From Anthoceros angustus (taxonomy: Eukaryota; Streptophyta; Anthocerotopsida; Anthocerotales; Anthocerotaceae): a stretch of DNA of 64,000 nt. The translations under genes were made by a program, and so were the position numbers. The notes below the pieces were generated by a model that saw only the letters and a list, made by a program, of their open reading frames with translations, did not search any database and was not told the DNA's origin. This document shows positions 55,137 through 64,000 of this stretch, one piece after another (positions within the stretch are counted from its first letter, which is position 1; every line of letters begins with the position of its first letter). The stretch spans positions 62,001-126,000 of the forward strand of contig VJWM01000204.1 of the NCBI GenBank assembly GCA_010909165.1, given 5' to 3'.

Positions 55137-58100
55137 TACTCCCTTCTCTCATCTGTGCCTGCCAACACCCTGTGCAATACGCTCTTTCCGCTTGACTCTC
55201 CCTTCTCGCCTTTACTACCTCCTCGGGTCGTGGTCAAGCAACATTGGGAACCTTACCAAGATTCATCCTCCGTTGAGGATGAGTCGCCTCCTCCTCCGAG
55301 GTTGATGTGCGTTGTGGAAGACCACATGCACTAACCCCGCTCCCAAGTGTCAGGATGAACGATTTTTTTTGTTTTGGATGTGTTAGAATAGCAAAGTGCT
55401 TTGAGAATCATAGTCGGTCTTTTACGGAATGGTCCTTGGCCCTTGGAGATAATAATAATTTTTCGACCCTTAGGTTTGACCCCAGGGTGGGTAGAAATAG
55501 AGTCCTTGGGTATTGGGAATTTTAGAATAAAAGGTGTCTATATATGCTAGGGATGCTCACAATATGCCACAGTTGAGTAGTCAAGTGGGGTGGTGGCTAG
55601 TTCCACCACGGTGGCGAGAAACAGGACGTCTGAGACCGGAATTTACAACCCTAGTGGCGGAGGCGGGACTACTCAGTCGGGCGCAAGCGGAGAAGGGCAC
55701 ACCCGGCCAGCGAGGTCGCGACTTTTCGAGGCGGTCGGGCGGAGGCTGAAGGCGTAGCGCACAGCCTTGAGCCAAATCTACATCTCATGCGAGGAAGGCG
55801 GCGGCAGTCGGGCGGCGGGAGAGAAATCGGGCCAAGTTCGCGAGGTGGAAGGCAGGGCGGTCGATTTTTCTCTTGACCAGTCTGCGGGGTAGTCGAGGTT
55901 TTGTTTTGGGAAACAACGAGAGAAGGAGATGGCGCCCATGCCGAAAATCCCTGCGGTGGCATGGACCCTGGAAAGTGAGAGGTGGCTGGTCACGAGGCTG
56001 GGCTCAAGTTCATGGAGAAGAAATGGTGCTACGACGCCTGCATTGGTGCAAGAGTGCCCGCAATTAAGGACCAAGTCGCAAGAGGGTGACGCGAGGAAAA
56101 GGCCGCAGAACTGGGATTTGGCCCTCTTTCGAGCAGTGTATGGGCGAGAAGCATCAGAAGATGGGAGCTTGGTGATTGACCCCCAGCGAAAGAAGACCTT
56201 GAGAGCTGCAGCGGCCGCGCTCATGAAGCCTGGGGAAGTGAGAGTGAACAATGGCTGGGTGACTCGCCAACTCGTGTCTGCGCAGCTGGTGGGATTGGCC
56301 AAATGGATTTTGTGTTTCCTACAGAACCGGAAGCTGGATCATATGGCGGATCACTTCTTGGTTTTTCTTCACGAGGTGGTCAAGGGTACACAAATTGATT
56401 GGGGAAGGATGATTTTGAAGAGCACTGTGAGGAGAAGGCGAATTTACTCTCTCCTTCCCTCGGCCCTCCTTGATTTCGCCTTTTCGATTCATGTATTTGC
56501 GCATTGGTGTTTAGCGGAGTTGGAAGGCATGTCCATGCATGGTTGGAAGCCGGTCGAGAACTCAAGGTAGAAGAGGAGGAATTTAAGGAGGATTCGGGCA
56601 AGGATTCCAGATTGGGAGTCGCCTCCTGGAAGGTTCGGAAGAGGGTGGGGAAGTTTCCAAGGGTAAGGCGGAAGGCGGCAGTCGAGCAGGGTCGGCGAAA
56701 AGGGAGAGCGGCAGAGGAGGAACCCAGCTACACCGGGGTCACGTCGAAGGCAGCGGCGAGCAGCAGGTAAGGAGGAGAAAATAAAAGGGAAATGGCAAGT
56801 TGCTCCCTCCAGTGCGAGGATGAATCGCCGCTAGAGAATGAGGCGGGGAAGAGGCGTGCGGACCAACCCCTAGGAGAGGAGGGTTAACGGTGAGACCGAG
56901 ACTCGGGACATTTTGGCGACATTTCGAACCGTCCTGAGGTGGGGATAGGTGAGCTCGCGTCTGAGTGTTGTGGAGGCGGATGGGCAAAGGGACAGCCCAA
57001 TTTGGGGATTTGCGAGGTTTGACTTGACCATGGCACGACGCGGATCTCCTCGATCAAGCGACCATGGCTCTCACTTTGAGTGTGCAAGGCCAGCAGGAGA
57101 AGTTGCTCAAGGAGAAGTTGGAAAGCAGGCGAGAGCAAGGCCGAGGAGCGGAGCGGCCTTATGCAAAAGGCAGGGAGGCGTTAAGGGACATGTCCACTCG
57201 GCAGAGGAAAATCAGGTCAAGGCGCATGCTACAATTGAAGAGCTTCAAGATGAGGTCTCGAGTCCAGGAGGCGGGTGGGCGATGGCGCCCTTGGAGAAAT
57301 TCAAGAAGGTGGCGGAGGTACAAGCGGGAAAGAGGCGAAGCTAGGGCCGAGTCAAGAGAGGTGGCCAAACCAAGAAAGGCCGAGCAATGCCACCGCAGGA
57401 GCCAAGCAACCACCGAAGAACCACCACGGTGGCTAACCTCCCACCGTCGTGGAGCGAGGCGAGGTGGGGAAGTCACCGGAGTGTCGCAGATGGAGGGGCA
57501 GATCTCACGGAGAATCAGCAGCCCGGCCCGAGATTGTCCACGGAGGAGAGGTAAGGACCTCTGTCGGAAGGCGTATTGTGCTCTGGCGTCCGGATGAGGA
57601 TGCTCATGTCCCAGCACTGCATGGTGGCGGGTGCTCACTCTAAGCGTGTATGTGGTTGTTGGGACGGGAGGCGAAACTCACATCTTGGCCACGCTTTACG
57701 ATGGTTCCTTGAATAGGAGGCGGGCGCCTATCCTCCATAAGTGGTCTTTGGAAGAGAGATGGCGCGAGGCGAGCATGGAGGGAGGAGCACAGTATGGTTG
57801 TCCATGAGGAGGAGGCGGGACAATGGACATAGAGGTCACAGGTGGCAAGCGTCCGCGGGAAGGCGCGAGGAAACTCAGGCGGTGAGTGAGGTGGAGGTTG
57901 TGGGGAAAATCGCTCGGATCGGGGGCGAGGCCGAGAGCGAGAGGGTCCCCATGGGCCGTGGGCGAGGCGTGTCAGCGGCGGTGATTTTAGAGTCGCGATA
58001 GCCTAGGACCGGGGTTTCCTTTTCGAGCGAGGATAGGGAGTTCCATCAGTAGGATTGTTGCTTAGATTGGTAAGGCGCTCGTGGTAGGAGCTACAATTTT

Positions 58101-59172
58101 TAGACACTAAAGAGAAGTGAGCTGTGTTGGACCACAGCCAGATGTATAAGAGACCCTTTGGGTGTCTCTCAAAGGCAGACGATTTCAGGTGTGAACTTCC
58201 GTGTATCGAACCTTCGTGTGGGGTTGATTGGAGACGTCTGGTCAGCATCAAACGGGTTCGGCGCACCGTCTTCTGGTCACAAGAAGGCCGGGAAGATCTC
58301 TGGATGGTCGAGAGCGGAGTGGCCAAGCTCCACGCTGGGGAGTAGCGGAAGGTGGCCGTGGAGAAAAGAGGTAGGATTGCCGGAAGGGTGAGGAGCTGGA
58401 GGCGAATCGCCCGGGTTTTCTTCTGATCCTCTTTTCCAAGCTGCGCCACGGTGTGTTCATTCCATGAGAGAGGTGCCCAAGGAGGGGTCTGTGGCCCAAG
58501 GAGGAGGGGTCTGTGGCCCGTGAGACGAGGAGAGTTCATTAGGAAGGGGAGGTTCCAGGGTAGATGAGTCTTGGGAGGGATTGTGAGAGTGTGTGAGGGA
58601 AAATCGAAATGCGTAAGAGGTGGGCGTGTGGTGGAATCGCGAAATTCCAGTAAAGTGAGGTGTATATAGGTGTCCGTATGCCCATAGCCCCTAGGTCCGT
58701 GTTAGGAAGCGGTGGCGATAGACTCCGCGGCGTGGCAGGTGGGACCCGCCACGTGCCACGGTGGCCGAGTCTACGGTGGTGGGTTTGGGCGGGTGTGGAG
58801 AAGGTGGGGTGGCGGAGGTGGGCTAGAATCCATAGATTCAGAACACCTTGACACAACACCATTCCCTTGGGATCGAATCCTAGGACTATAACGACATAGA
58901 GGGTAAATGTGGCCTCTTTGCGTCTTCGGATGCAAAAACCCATTCCACAGCCGTCCTCCCCAGCGCCCGTGCCCATCTTCTTTCTCCCTTTGGGCATGCT
59001 GGGCCTCCCGCTAGATTTGCACCCTCGGCGTCCGGTCCTGTGCATCCTCCCTACTTCTGTATACTCCACAAACTGCCCGACCATTACACCCATCCACAAC
59101 CGCAATCTGGCCGTCCTACTCCTACCTACTAACTCAGGAAATTACAACAATACCATTCCCGCAGCGCCAAAA
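55137..59172 (-). other. Internal region 2 of the nested element
   Basis: 4036 bp from polypurine tract to primer-binding site. Better preserved than INT1 for the antisense reading. No polyprotein motif is visible on the - strand. Confidence 0.8.
55929..56570 (+). CDS. Antisense ORF of the nested element, plant-transposon-protein-like
   Basis: A 213-residue ORF on the strand opposite to the element's transcription. It has ALFRAVYG, a VRVNNGWVTRQLVS block, then LAKWILCFLQNRKLDHMADH, LVFLHEVVKGTQIDWGRMI and LLPSALLDF. The sequence pattern (W-x-F, a variable loop, L-x-x-I/V-x-x-G-x-x-I-x-x-G-x-x-I, then LLPSxL) resembles the 'putative plant transposon protein' domain that accompanies plant LTR elements. 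Downstream, in other frames to about 57340, are Glu/Lys-rich stretches with heptad spacing (EKLLKEKLES, TIEELQDEV) that suggest a coiled coil. The matching INT1 reading is broken by small indels. Antisense ORFs are known in Tat-type elements. It may be the only protein this element ever encoded. Confidence 0.5.
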   Translation: MAPMPKIPAVAWTLESERWLVTRLGSSSWRRNGATTPALVQECPQLRTKSQEGDARKRPQNWDLALFRAVYGREASEDGSLVIDPQRKKTLRAAAAALMKPGEVRVNNGWVTRQLVSAQLVGLAKWILCFLQNRKLDHMADHFLVFLHEVVKGTQIDWGRMILKSTVRRRRIYSLLPSALLDFAFSIHVFAHWCLAELEGMSMHGWKPVENSR

Positions 59173-60626
59173 TGTGGCGCGACTTTTGTCGACGGCCAAG
59201 ACAATCCCATGTCGTTGTAGGAAGGAGTCCGTTCCCAAGGGAATGGTCTCGTGCTTATTCTCGAGCTCTACATCGTCCTTTCGGACTTCATCAGTTGGGT
59301 CCGGCGGCTCCACAACCCTAAGTGTGTGCCCTCCACAACTCGTCGGACCTCGCCGGACGGACCACTCCGCCGGACCTTCCCACAAACCCCGCCCGGTTCT
59401 CCATTTTCAACAGTTTAACGACGCTGCCCTTCGCTATTCTACTCTAGCGCCCTACCCTCAACTCTGTCGCCACAACTCCACCTCAACACACACGCCGTAA
59501 CCACGACCCTTCTCCTTATCCATTCCCTAGTAGTCACAACACCAACACGCCGATGTATTCACACCAGCCGCCTTTGCCCCTTGCTTCACGTTCATGGAGA
59601 AGTAGCTGCACCGCAACCCCACCGTTCCAGTGACCTCCAAGGATGGCTTCCGCCCAGTCACCCCAAGCGCCTCCTAATCCTCCTGCTTCACGTTACTGCG
59701 GAGAAGTGGCTTCCGGCCTGCATCCCCACCTCCGTTCACGGCCTCAAGGATGGCTTCCACGTCACCCCAAGCGCCTCCTAATCCTCCTGCTTCACGTTCA
59801 TGGAGAAGTGGCTTCATGACTGCATCCCCAGCCTCCGCTCCAGCCTCAAGGTTAGTCTCGCACCAGAAATCACCCGAGCACCTCCTAGCTCAGTCCGACC
59901 CCCGCACCCATCAAGCGTGTTGGCGGAGCTCGTCACGAGCTCTAAACACATCCTCTACCACCAATTAATCCCGCACGTGACGCAGGAACTCACTCCGCCT
60001 CCTCGAGCACAAGGCAAGAGCACACGGAGCGCCAAGATGGTACCGGATAGTCTCTTGGACGCCAGCCTTCCTATATACTCCCATACCTAACCTAACCCGC
60101 CTATGTATGTATCCTAACCACTATGTATGTACTAACCTGGTCGTGGTAATCACGGACGTAGCTCATCAACTGCGCGGACTTCTTGCACCACCGCCTCGCC
60201 AAACAAGAGATCCATGCCAGCGATGCCCACCAAACTAAACCACCGGCCGAGACCACTCCGTCGGACCTCGCCGGGCGGACCACTCCGTCGGACCTCGCCG
60301 GACGGACCACTCGCCGGACCTCGCCGGGCCGACCACTCCGTCGGACCTCGCAGGCAGACCACTCCGCCGGACCTCGCCCGGATGACCACTCCGTCGGACC
60401 TCGCCGGACGGACCACTCCGTGACCTCGCCGGACGGACCACTCCGTGACCTCGCCGGACGGTCCACTCCGCCTCCAACGGATCGAGGGTCTAGGGATTGC
60501 ACGTAAGTGCAATCGGCCAAAATGGCCTTATTGGCTAACTCCTCCCTATCCCTCTTAACAGTAACGACCCGAAAAAAAAGCAAAACAAGCCGCCAAGAGT
60601 ACGGACATCGGATTTGGCACTCCACA
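59173..60626 (-). repeat. LTR3 (1454 bp)
   Basis: Right LTR and 5' LTR of the array in its own orientation. Begins TGTGGCGCGAC and ends GGCACTCCACA before the ACGGG target copy. It has an extra minisatellite-like unit near 59341-59375, where LTR1 and LTR2 have other sequence. Confidence 0.95.
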
Positions 60627-60631
60627 ACGGG
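60627..60631. repeat. Target site duplication ACGGG, right copy
   Basis: Partner of 47556-47560. When the insertion and one copy are ignored, the Copia GAG-pre-integrase motif becomes continuous in frame. Confidence 0.92.
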
Positions 60632-60739
60632 CATGCCACAAATATGTCTCATGTTTTTTGTTGGTGGCTGCAGATAGGGCAGATTGAGAGTTGGTGACGT
60701 TGAGGTGGTATAAATCGTCACTCTGTAAATCTCCAATGG

Positions 60740-61027
60740 CTATGAGATCCCCTTGTAGAGTCTCAATTTAACACAGTGCCCATTACCGAAGCAACACATA
60801 CCAGCCGGATTGATGGATCCACCTTGCGGACTGAAAAGTCGAGGCACTAGGAGCACGTCTGAAATTTGTAGAGTGGAGTTAGGTTTGAAATGTAGCTCTA
60901 CTAGTCCGTGACCTAGTATAGTATGCTTAGAGTCATCTCCAAGGCTAACAAACTGTGGGGGTGTGGCAGAGTTAATATGTTTGAAGTACTCCTTGTGGGC
61001 TATCATGTGCTGGGACGCTCCAGAGTC
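60740..61027 (-). pseudogene. Copia protease region
   Basis: The catalytic DSGAS lies at 61027-61013, followed by QHMIAHKEYF, then FVSLGDDSKHTILGHG and SDVLLVPRL, all typical of the Copia aspartic protease. The active site itself looks intact, but the flanks are frameshifted. Confidence 0.85.
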
Positions 61028-61259
61028 TATGTATCGGACATGTTCCCCTTGGGTTGAGAGGCAAGAGGCTACTAGGGCTGAAGGAGCTATGGGCTAGATG
61101 AGGAAGGTAATTGGTTAGTATGAGTTAGAAAAGCCCTAGATTGCTTCTTCTTTGTGAGGGCGAATGGGCCTGATGAGTCTTGTTGCCTTTGATTGTTTGA
61201 AGCTAATAGCTTCAACTCATCAAAGGCGACAGGACTCATCTTGTTATTAACCTCTTCCT

Positions 61260-61301
61260 ACATTCCTCGTAAGTATGGCCGGGAATTTTACAGTATCTGC
61301 A
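61260..61301 (-). other. Copia gag zinc knuckle
   Basis: The - strand reads CRYCKIPGHTYEEC, a CX2CX4HX4C knuckle, between gag and protease, with a stop upstream of it. Confidence 0.85.
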
Positions 61302-61410
61302 CACAGATCTTCATGATAAATTAAATATTTTGCGTCCTCTACTGGGGTAAGTGCGCCTTCCTCTAGAATTTCCTTTGAAATTCGCTCGGCCTCTACTGCT
61401 AAATTTTTCC

Positions 61411-62061
61411 TTATCCTGCTGTGAAGAAGGCGCTGGAGGAGGTTTCTCCAGCGTAGGCGAAAACCTTGCGCCTGCGCTCTTTGGTCAGCATTGCATTGAT
61501 CACTTCGTTCACTGTAAGTGGTTGGACGCCTTGTAAACTTTGTACTACGCTAATCCAAGATTCTGGAAGTGTAGATAGTAGGATTGCTGCAAGTAATTCT
61601 TTTGAAATGTTGAACTCTAGGGCTTGAAATTTCACTATCCAACTACGAAACACCATAGCATGGTGGTCAACCTGATCGCCCTCAGCCATCCACAGACCAA
61701 GGTAATTTTTGATTGTGTGTATTATGTGCATGATATCCTTTGCATTATAAATCTCGTGGAGTTGTTTCCATGCGTCGGTTGCAGTTTCAGTGCCTTTCAG
61801 TTGCTGCACGTTCGCATGTCTCATGCCTTGCATGATAACATTGCGTGCTTGCTGATTCTTATCTTCCCATTCCTCTTTTTCGGCTGTTGTGCCTGTCGCA
61901 GGAAGTGGAATTAGCACTGGAGGATTTCCAATGCCACCGACATAGCCCCACAGTTTCTTCTCCTTGAAGATGTTGGTAATTCTTAACTTCGAGATAGCGA
62001 AATGGTGCTGTTGGCCATCAAACCTATCTTCCTTTGACAAGGAGATGTTTGATGTTGACAT
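61411..62061 (-). pseudogene. Copia gag
   Basis: A 216-residue ORF from MSTSNISLSKEDRFDG, with QLKGTETATDAWKQL, LGLWMAEGDQVDHH, LSTLPESW and VNEVINAMLTKERRR. It matches the UBN2-type Copia gag. The frame is open up to a stop at 61411, after which the zinc knuckle lies in another reading. It is the best preserved part of the element. Confidence 0.9.
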
Positions 62062-62657
62062 TTTGGCTTTTAAGGTGAAGGCTGAGTGTCTGATTGTGTA
62101 ATTAACCTATAGTTGAATGGTAATTATTATTATGTGGATTTTGTTAGAGTGTGAGGCCTGGTCTAGGTTGTTAATTTTCTGTTGTATTGAATTATGAATT
62201 TCCTAAATTTCTTGTGCAACAATTGGGTGTGGAAAATTGGGCTGCTATGATAGGATGCCAAGCTAGTTGGCAATTTTGTCCTTTATGTGTTCTGGTGATA
62301 ATCTGGATGTATCTATATCAAAGTGTACTGAAAATTAGTGTATCATTGTGGCAGGTTTAGGGAAGGAATTTGGATGTAACTCATGTCATAATCAGCGGGA
62401 TGTAGGTATTCCCTTAGGCTTAATTCTTCACTTATGAGCAGCAATACGGAACAAGTTTTGATCGAGGAGTATTGCCAAATGTCTTCATTGGCTTCCTTTA
62501 GGTATCTTAATTCTCTGTACGTCCTTTACCATTCGAATTGTTCAGCTTGTTTATCAGCACGTCTTTGCAGACGTTGGCGCCGCTGATAGCCCGGCTTATG
62601 CGTCCTGTGCAGAGCAAATTGCTGGGATACAATTGGTGGCAAGGAGCACAATTACTA

Positions 62658-62669
62658 CTCTGATACCAT
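62658..62669 (-). other. Copia primer-binding site (initiator tRNA-Met)
   Basis: The - strand reads TGGTATCAGAGT two bases after the LTR end, the common plant Copia primer site. Confidence 0.9.
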
Positions 62670-62671
62670 AT

Positions 62672-62982
62672 GTGAAATCACGATGGATGAGGCAGTTATG
62701 CCTTGATGCTTAATTAAGAACATGAAGTCTTGTTGTACATAAGAGGGCTGATGCCCAAACGTTATGTGCGTTTAATGAACGGCTAAGTAACAGTTCGTAT
62801 CTTCTTAATTAATTTATTACGAACCGTACCCTAAGGGCTGGTTGCTAACTAGCTCAATACTTATCTTCTTAATTAATTTATTACGAACCGTACCCTAAGG
62901 GCTGGTTGCTAACTAGCTCAATACTGATTACCGTAGATTCTTTGTGATACTCGAGCAACCGTATGTGTAAACAATATTCACA
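62672..62982 (-). repeat. Copia right LTR (311 bp)
   Basis: Bounded by TGTGAA and TTCACA, six-base inverted ends. Contains the 64-bp tandem duplication at 62798-62925. Confidence 0.8.
62798..62925. repeat. Perfect 64-bp tandem duplication inside the Copia LTR
   Basis: Units 62798-62861 and 62862-62925 begin TATCTTCTTAATTAATTTA and appear identical. Confidence 0.95.
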
Positions 62983-64000
62983 ACTCCTTGAATGTGGTTG
63001 TACTAAACCTCACCCTAGCGTGTTTTATTAATTTTGTATATGTGGTGATGTTCAGATGAGCACACAAGATATGAAGACTTCCAATCGTTAGATCTTCAAC
63101 ACAAAAAGCATACAAATCTTGCCTCAATCTAAGATTTTCACTTACTGACTGCCGACAAAGTTCTTCACCTAAAACTCCAAGATCTGCTCTCATGCTCTGA
63201 GTTTGAATTTGCAAATTAGAGATCCTGGCATCTAGATGCTTATTTTGGTCCTTAGGTTGCTTGATATCTTCACGTACAACTTGAAGTGGTTTTCAATTCT
63301 CTTATCCAATTGTTTATCCTTTCACTTGAGAAAAGCAACTTCATTAAGAAAGCCCTGACCACAGCGACAAAACTGAGCAACCTAGAAAAAACATTGCAGT
63401 TCGTGGCGATGCATGAGGAGAATGAATTTAAGACCCTCCCCACTTAGCTCTCGTGGAGCTCATATTGCAAGTAAGCAATCATGGACTTCCAAACTAGAAA
63501 TGATGCAGTTCGTGGCGATGCATGAGGAGAATGAATTCAAGACCCTCCCCACTTAGCTCTCCTAGAGCTCATATTGCAAGTAAGCAATCATGGACTTCCA
63601 AACTAGAAATGATGGGACCAACGGTATTATTTACTTTGGATGTTAGATGATGGCATTGATTGCATAATCCGAGCTATCATGACCCGAAGCGGAGCAAATT
63701 TTGGACCTTCCTTAGCCACCGAGTCACAGCACCCCAATCGAAAGTAGGTCATTGGGAGTCACATCATCTCGTGTGATCAGATTGTAGCTTGAAACAAAAC
63801 AATTGCATGCATCACGTTATGTCAAAAAAGTTTGTATGTATGTTTTTAGTTTTTAGAATAAAAGCCTTTGTTTGAGTGAAAGCCTTTGTTTGATTGAAAG
63901 CCTTTATGATTTGACCCAGATTTTAGGTTTGTAATACATATCTAAGTTTTTCAAGTCATATACCATAGCATAGAACCCCTGTATGAACTCTTTATGATGT
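62983..64000. other. Gene-free right flank
   Basis: No gene is recognised. Contains a 109-bp tandem duplication (63396-63613) and a short triple repeat of AAAGCCTTTGTTTGA-type words near 63860-63910. Confidence 0.5.
63396..63613. repeat. 109-bp tandem duplication
   Basis: Units 63396-63504 and 63505-63613 begin GCAGTTCGTGGCGATGCATG and differ at three positions. Confidence 0.95.

Larger units (their letters stand above)
47561..60626 (-). mobile_element. Nested tandem LTR element: LTR-INT-LTR-INT-LTR
   Basis: Three LTRs (47561-48995, 53732-55136, 59173-60626) alternate with two internal regions (48996-53731 and 55137-59172). Each LTR starts TGTGG and ends CCACA on the + strand. A primer-binding site lies beside the left edge of LTR2 and LTR3, and a polypurine tract beside the right edge of LTR1 and LTR2, so the element runs on the - strand. 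The whole array is flanked by one ACGGG target duplication, so it entered as one unit or grew in place by unequal exchange between LTRs. No gag, protease, RT or integrase was readable in either internal region: it seems non-autonomous (LARD-like). The lineage is uncertain. A tRNA-Asp primer is known from the Athila/Tat group of Ty3/Gypsy elements. Confidence 0.92.
43450..62982 (-). mobile_element. Copia-type LTR retrotransposon, split by a 13-kb nested element
   Basis: On the - strand, from right to left: LTR (62672-62982), primer-binding site (62658-62669), gag (62061-61411), CCHC knuckle (near 61280), protease (61027-60740), [nested insertion 60626-47561], integrase (47560-46985), variable linker, reverse transcriptase (about 45900-44429, itself interrupted), RNase H and 3' end (44240-43740). 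This PR-IN-RT-RH order is that of Ty1/Copia elements. Many stops and frameshifts show it is dead. No left LTR matching the right one was found, so the left end is uncertain and could belong to a different Copia copy. It is older than the nested insertion that splits it. Confidence 0.85.

Noticed and set aside
57159-57638. A 159-residue - strand ORF in INT2 as a possible retroelement protein
   Set aside because: No gag, protease, RT or integrase motif. It is the shadow of the Glu/Lys-rich + strand reading.

Overview
The window is nuclear DNA of a land plant. It holds spliced genes with canonical GT/AG introns of about 70-1,300 bp, an adaptor-complex subunit (AP-4 epsilon), a chloroplast-type WCRKC thioredoxin-like protein, a PLS-class pentatricopeptide repeat (PPR) protein of the organelle RNA-editing type, and plant LINE, Copia and other LTR elements. 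The style of the PPR protein and the expansion of its family suggest a seed-free plant (hornwort, lycophyte, fern or similar). The species cannot be fixed from the sequence alone.

Layout. 0-3.9 kb: decayed kinase fragment, LINE fragment, AT-rich repeats. 3.9-14.1 kb: locally amplified block in which a PPR gene on the + strand and a CDKF-like pseudokinase on the - strand stand head to head. Two older PPR copies are broken, one PPR is intact, and the pseudokinases are arrays of kinase N-lobes. 14.5-19.0 kb: complete 11-exon AP-4 epsilon gene. 19.7-20.2 kb: EH-domain gene fragment with an early stop. 21.2-24.3 kb: LINE on the - strand with a likely 11-bp target duplication. 24.8-26.4 kb: intronless ORF with a nuclease-like front and a kinase-like back. 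26.9-34.3 kb: ordinary genes (WCRKC thioredoxin-like, DEAD-box helicase RH1, cytochrome b561). 35.3-42.0 kb: two divergent decayed genes, one with a ParB-like core and one with a DUF7869-type VGHTH motif, perhaps one two-gene mobile element. 43.4-63.0 kb: Copia element on the - strand, split by a 13,066-bp nested insertion.

The nested insertion (47561-60626) is the most unusual structure. Three LTRs of about 1.4 kb alternate with two internal regions (LTR-INT-LTR-INT-LTR), flanked by a perfect 5-bp target duplication (ACGGG) inside the Copia GAG-pre-integrase region. The primer-binding site matches tRNA-Asp and the polypurine tracts are in place, so the element runs on the - strand. No gag-pol could be read in it. 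It does carry an antisense ORF on the + strand whose pattern resembles plant transposon-associated proteins. Its U5 contains ten bases complementary to the 5' end of tRNA-Asp, and an imperfect inverted repeat brackets the primer-binding site. Copies differ mostly by short GC-rich insertions and deletions.

The housekeeping genes are independent of one another: vesicle coat (AP-4), ribosome biogenesis (RH1), plastid redox (WCRKC), membrane redox (cytochrome b561) and organelle RNA processing (PPR).
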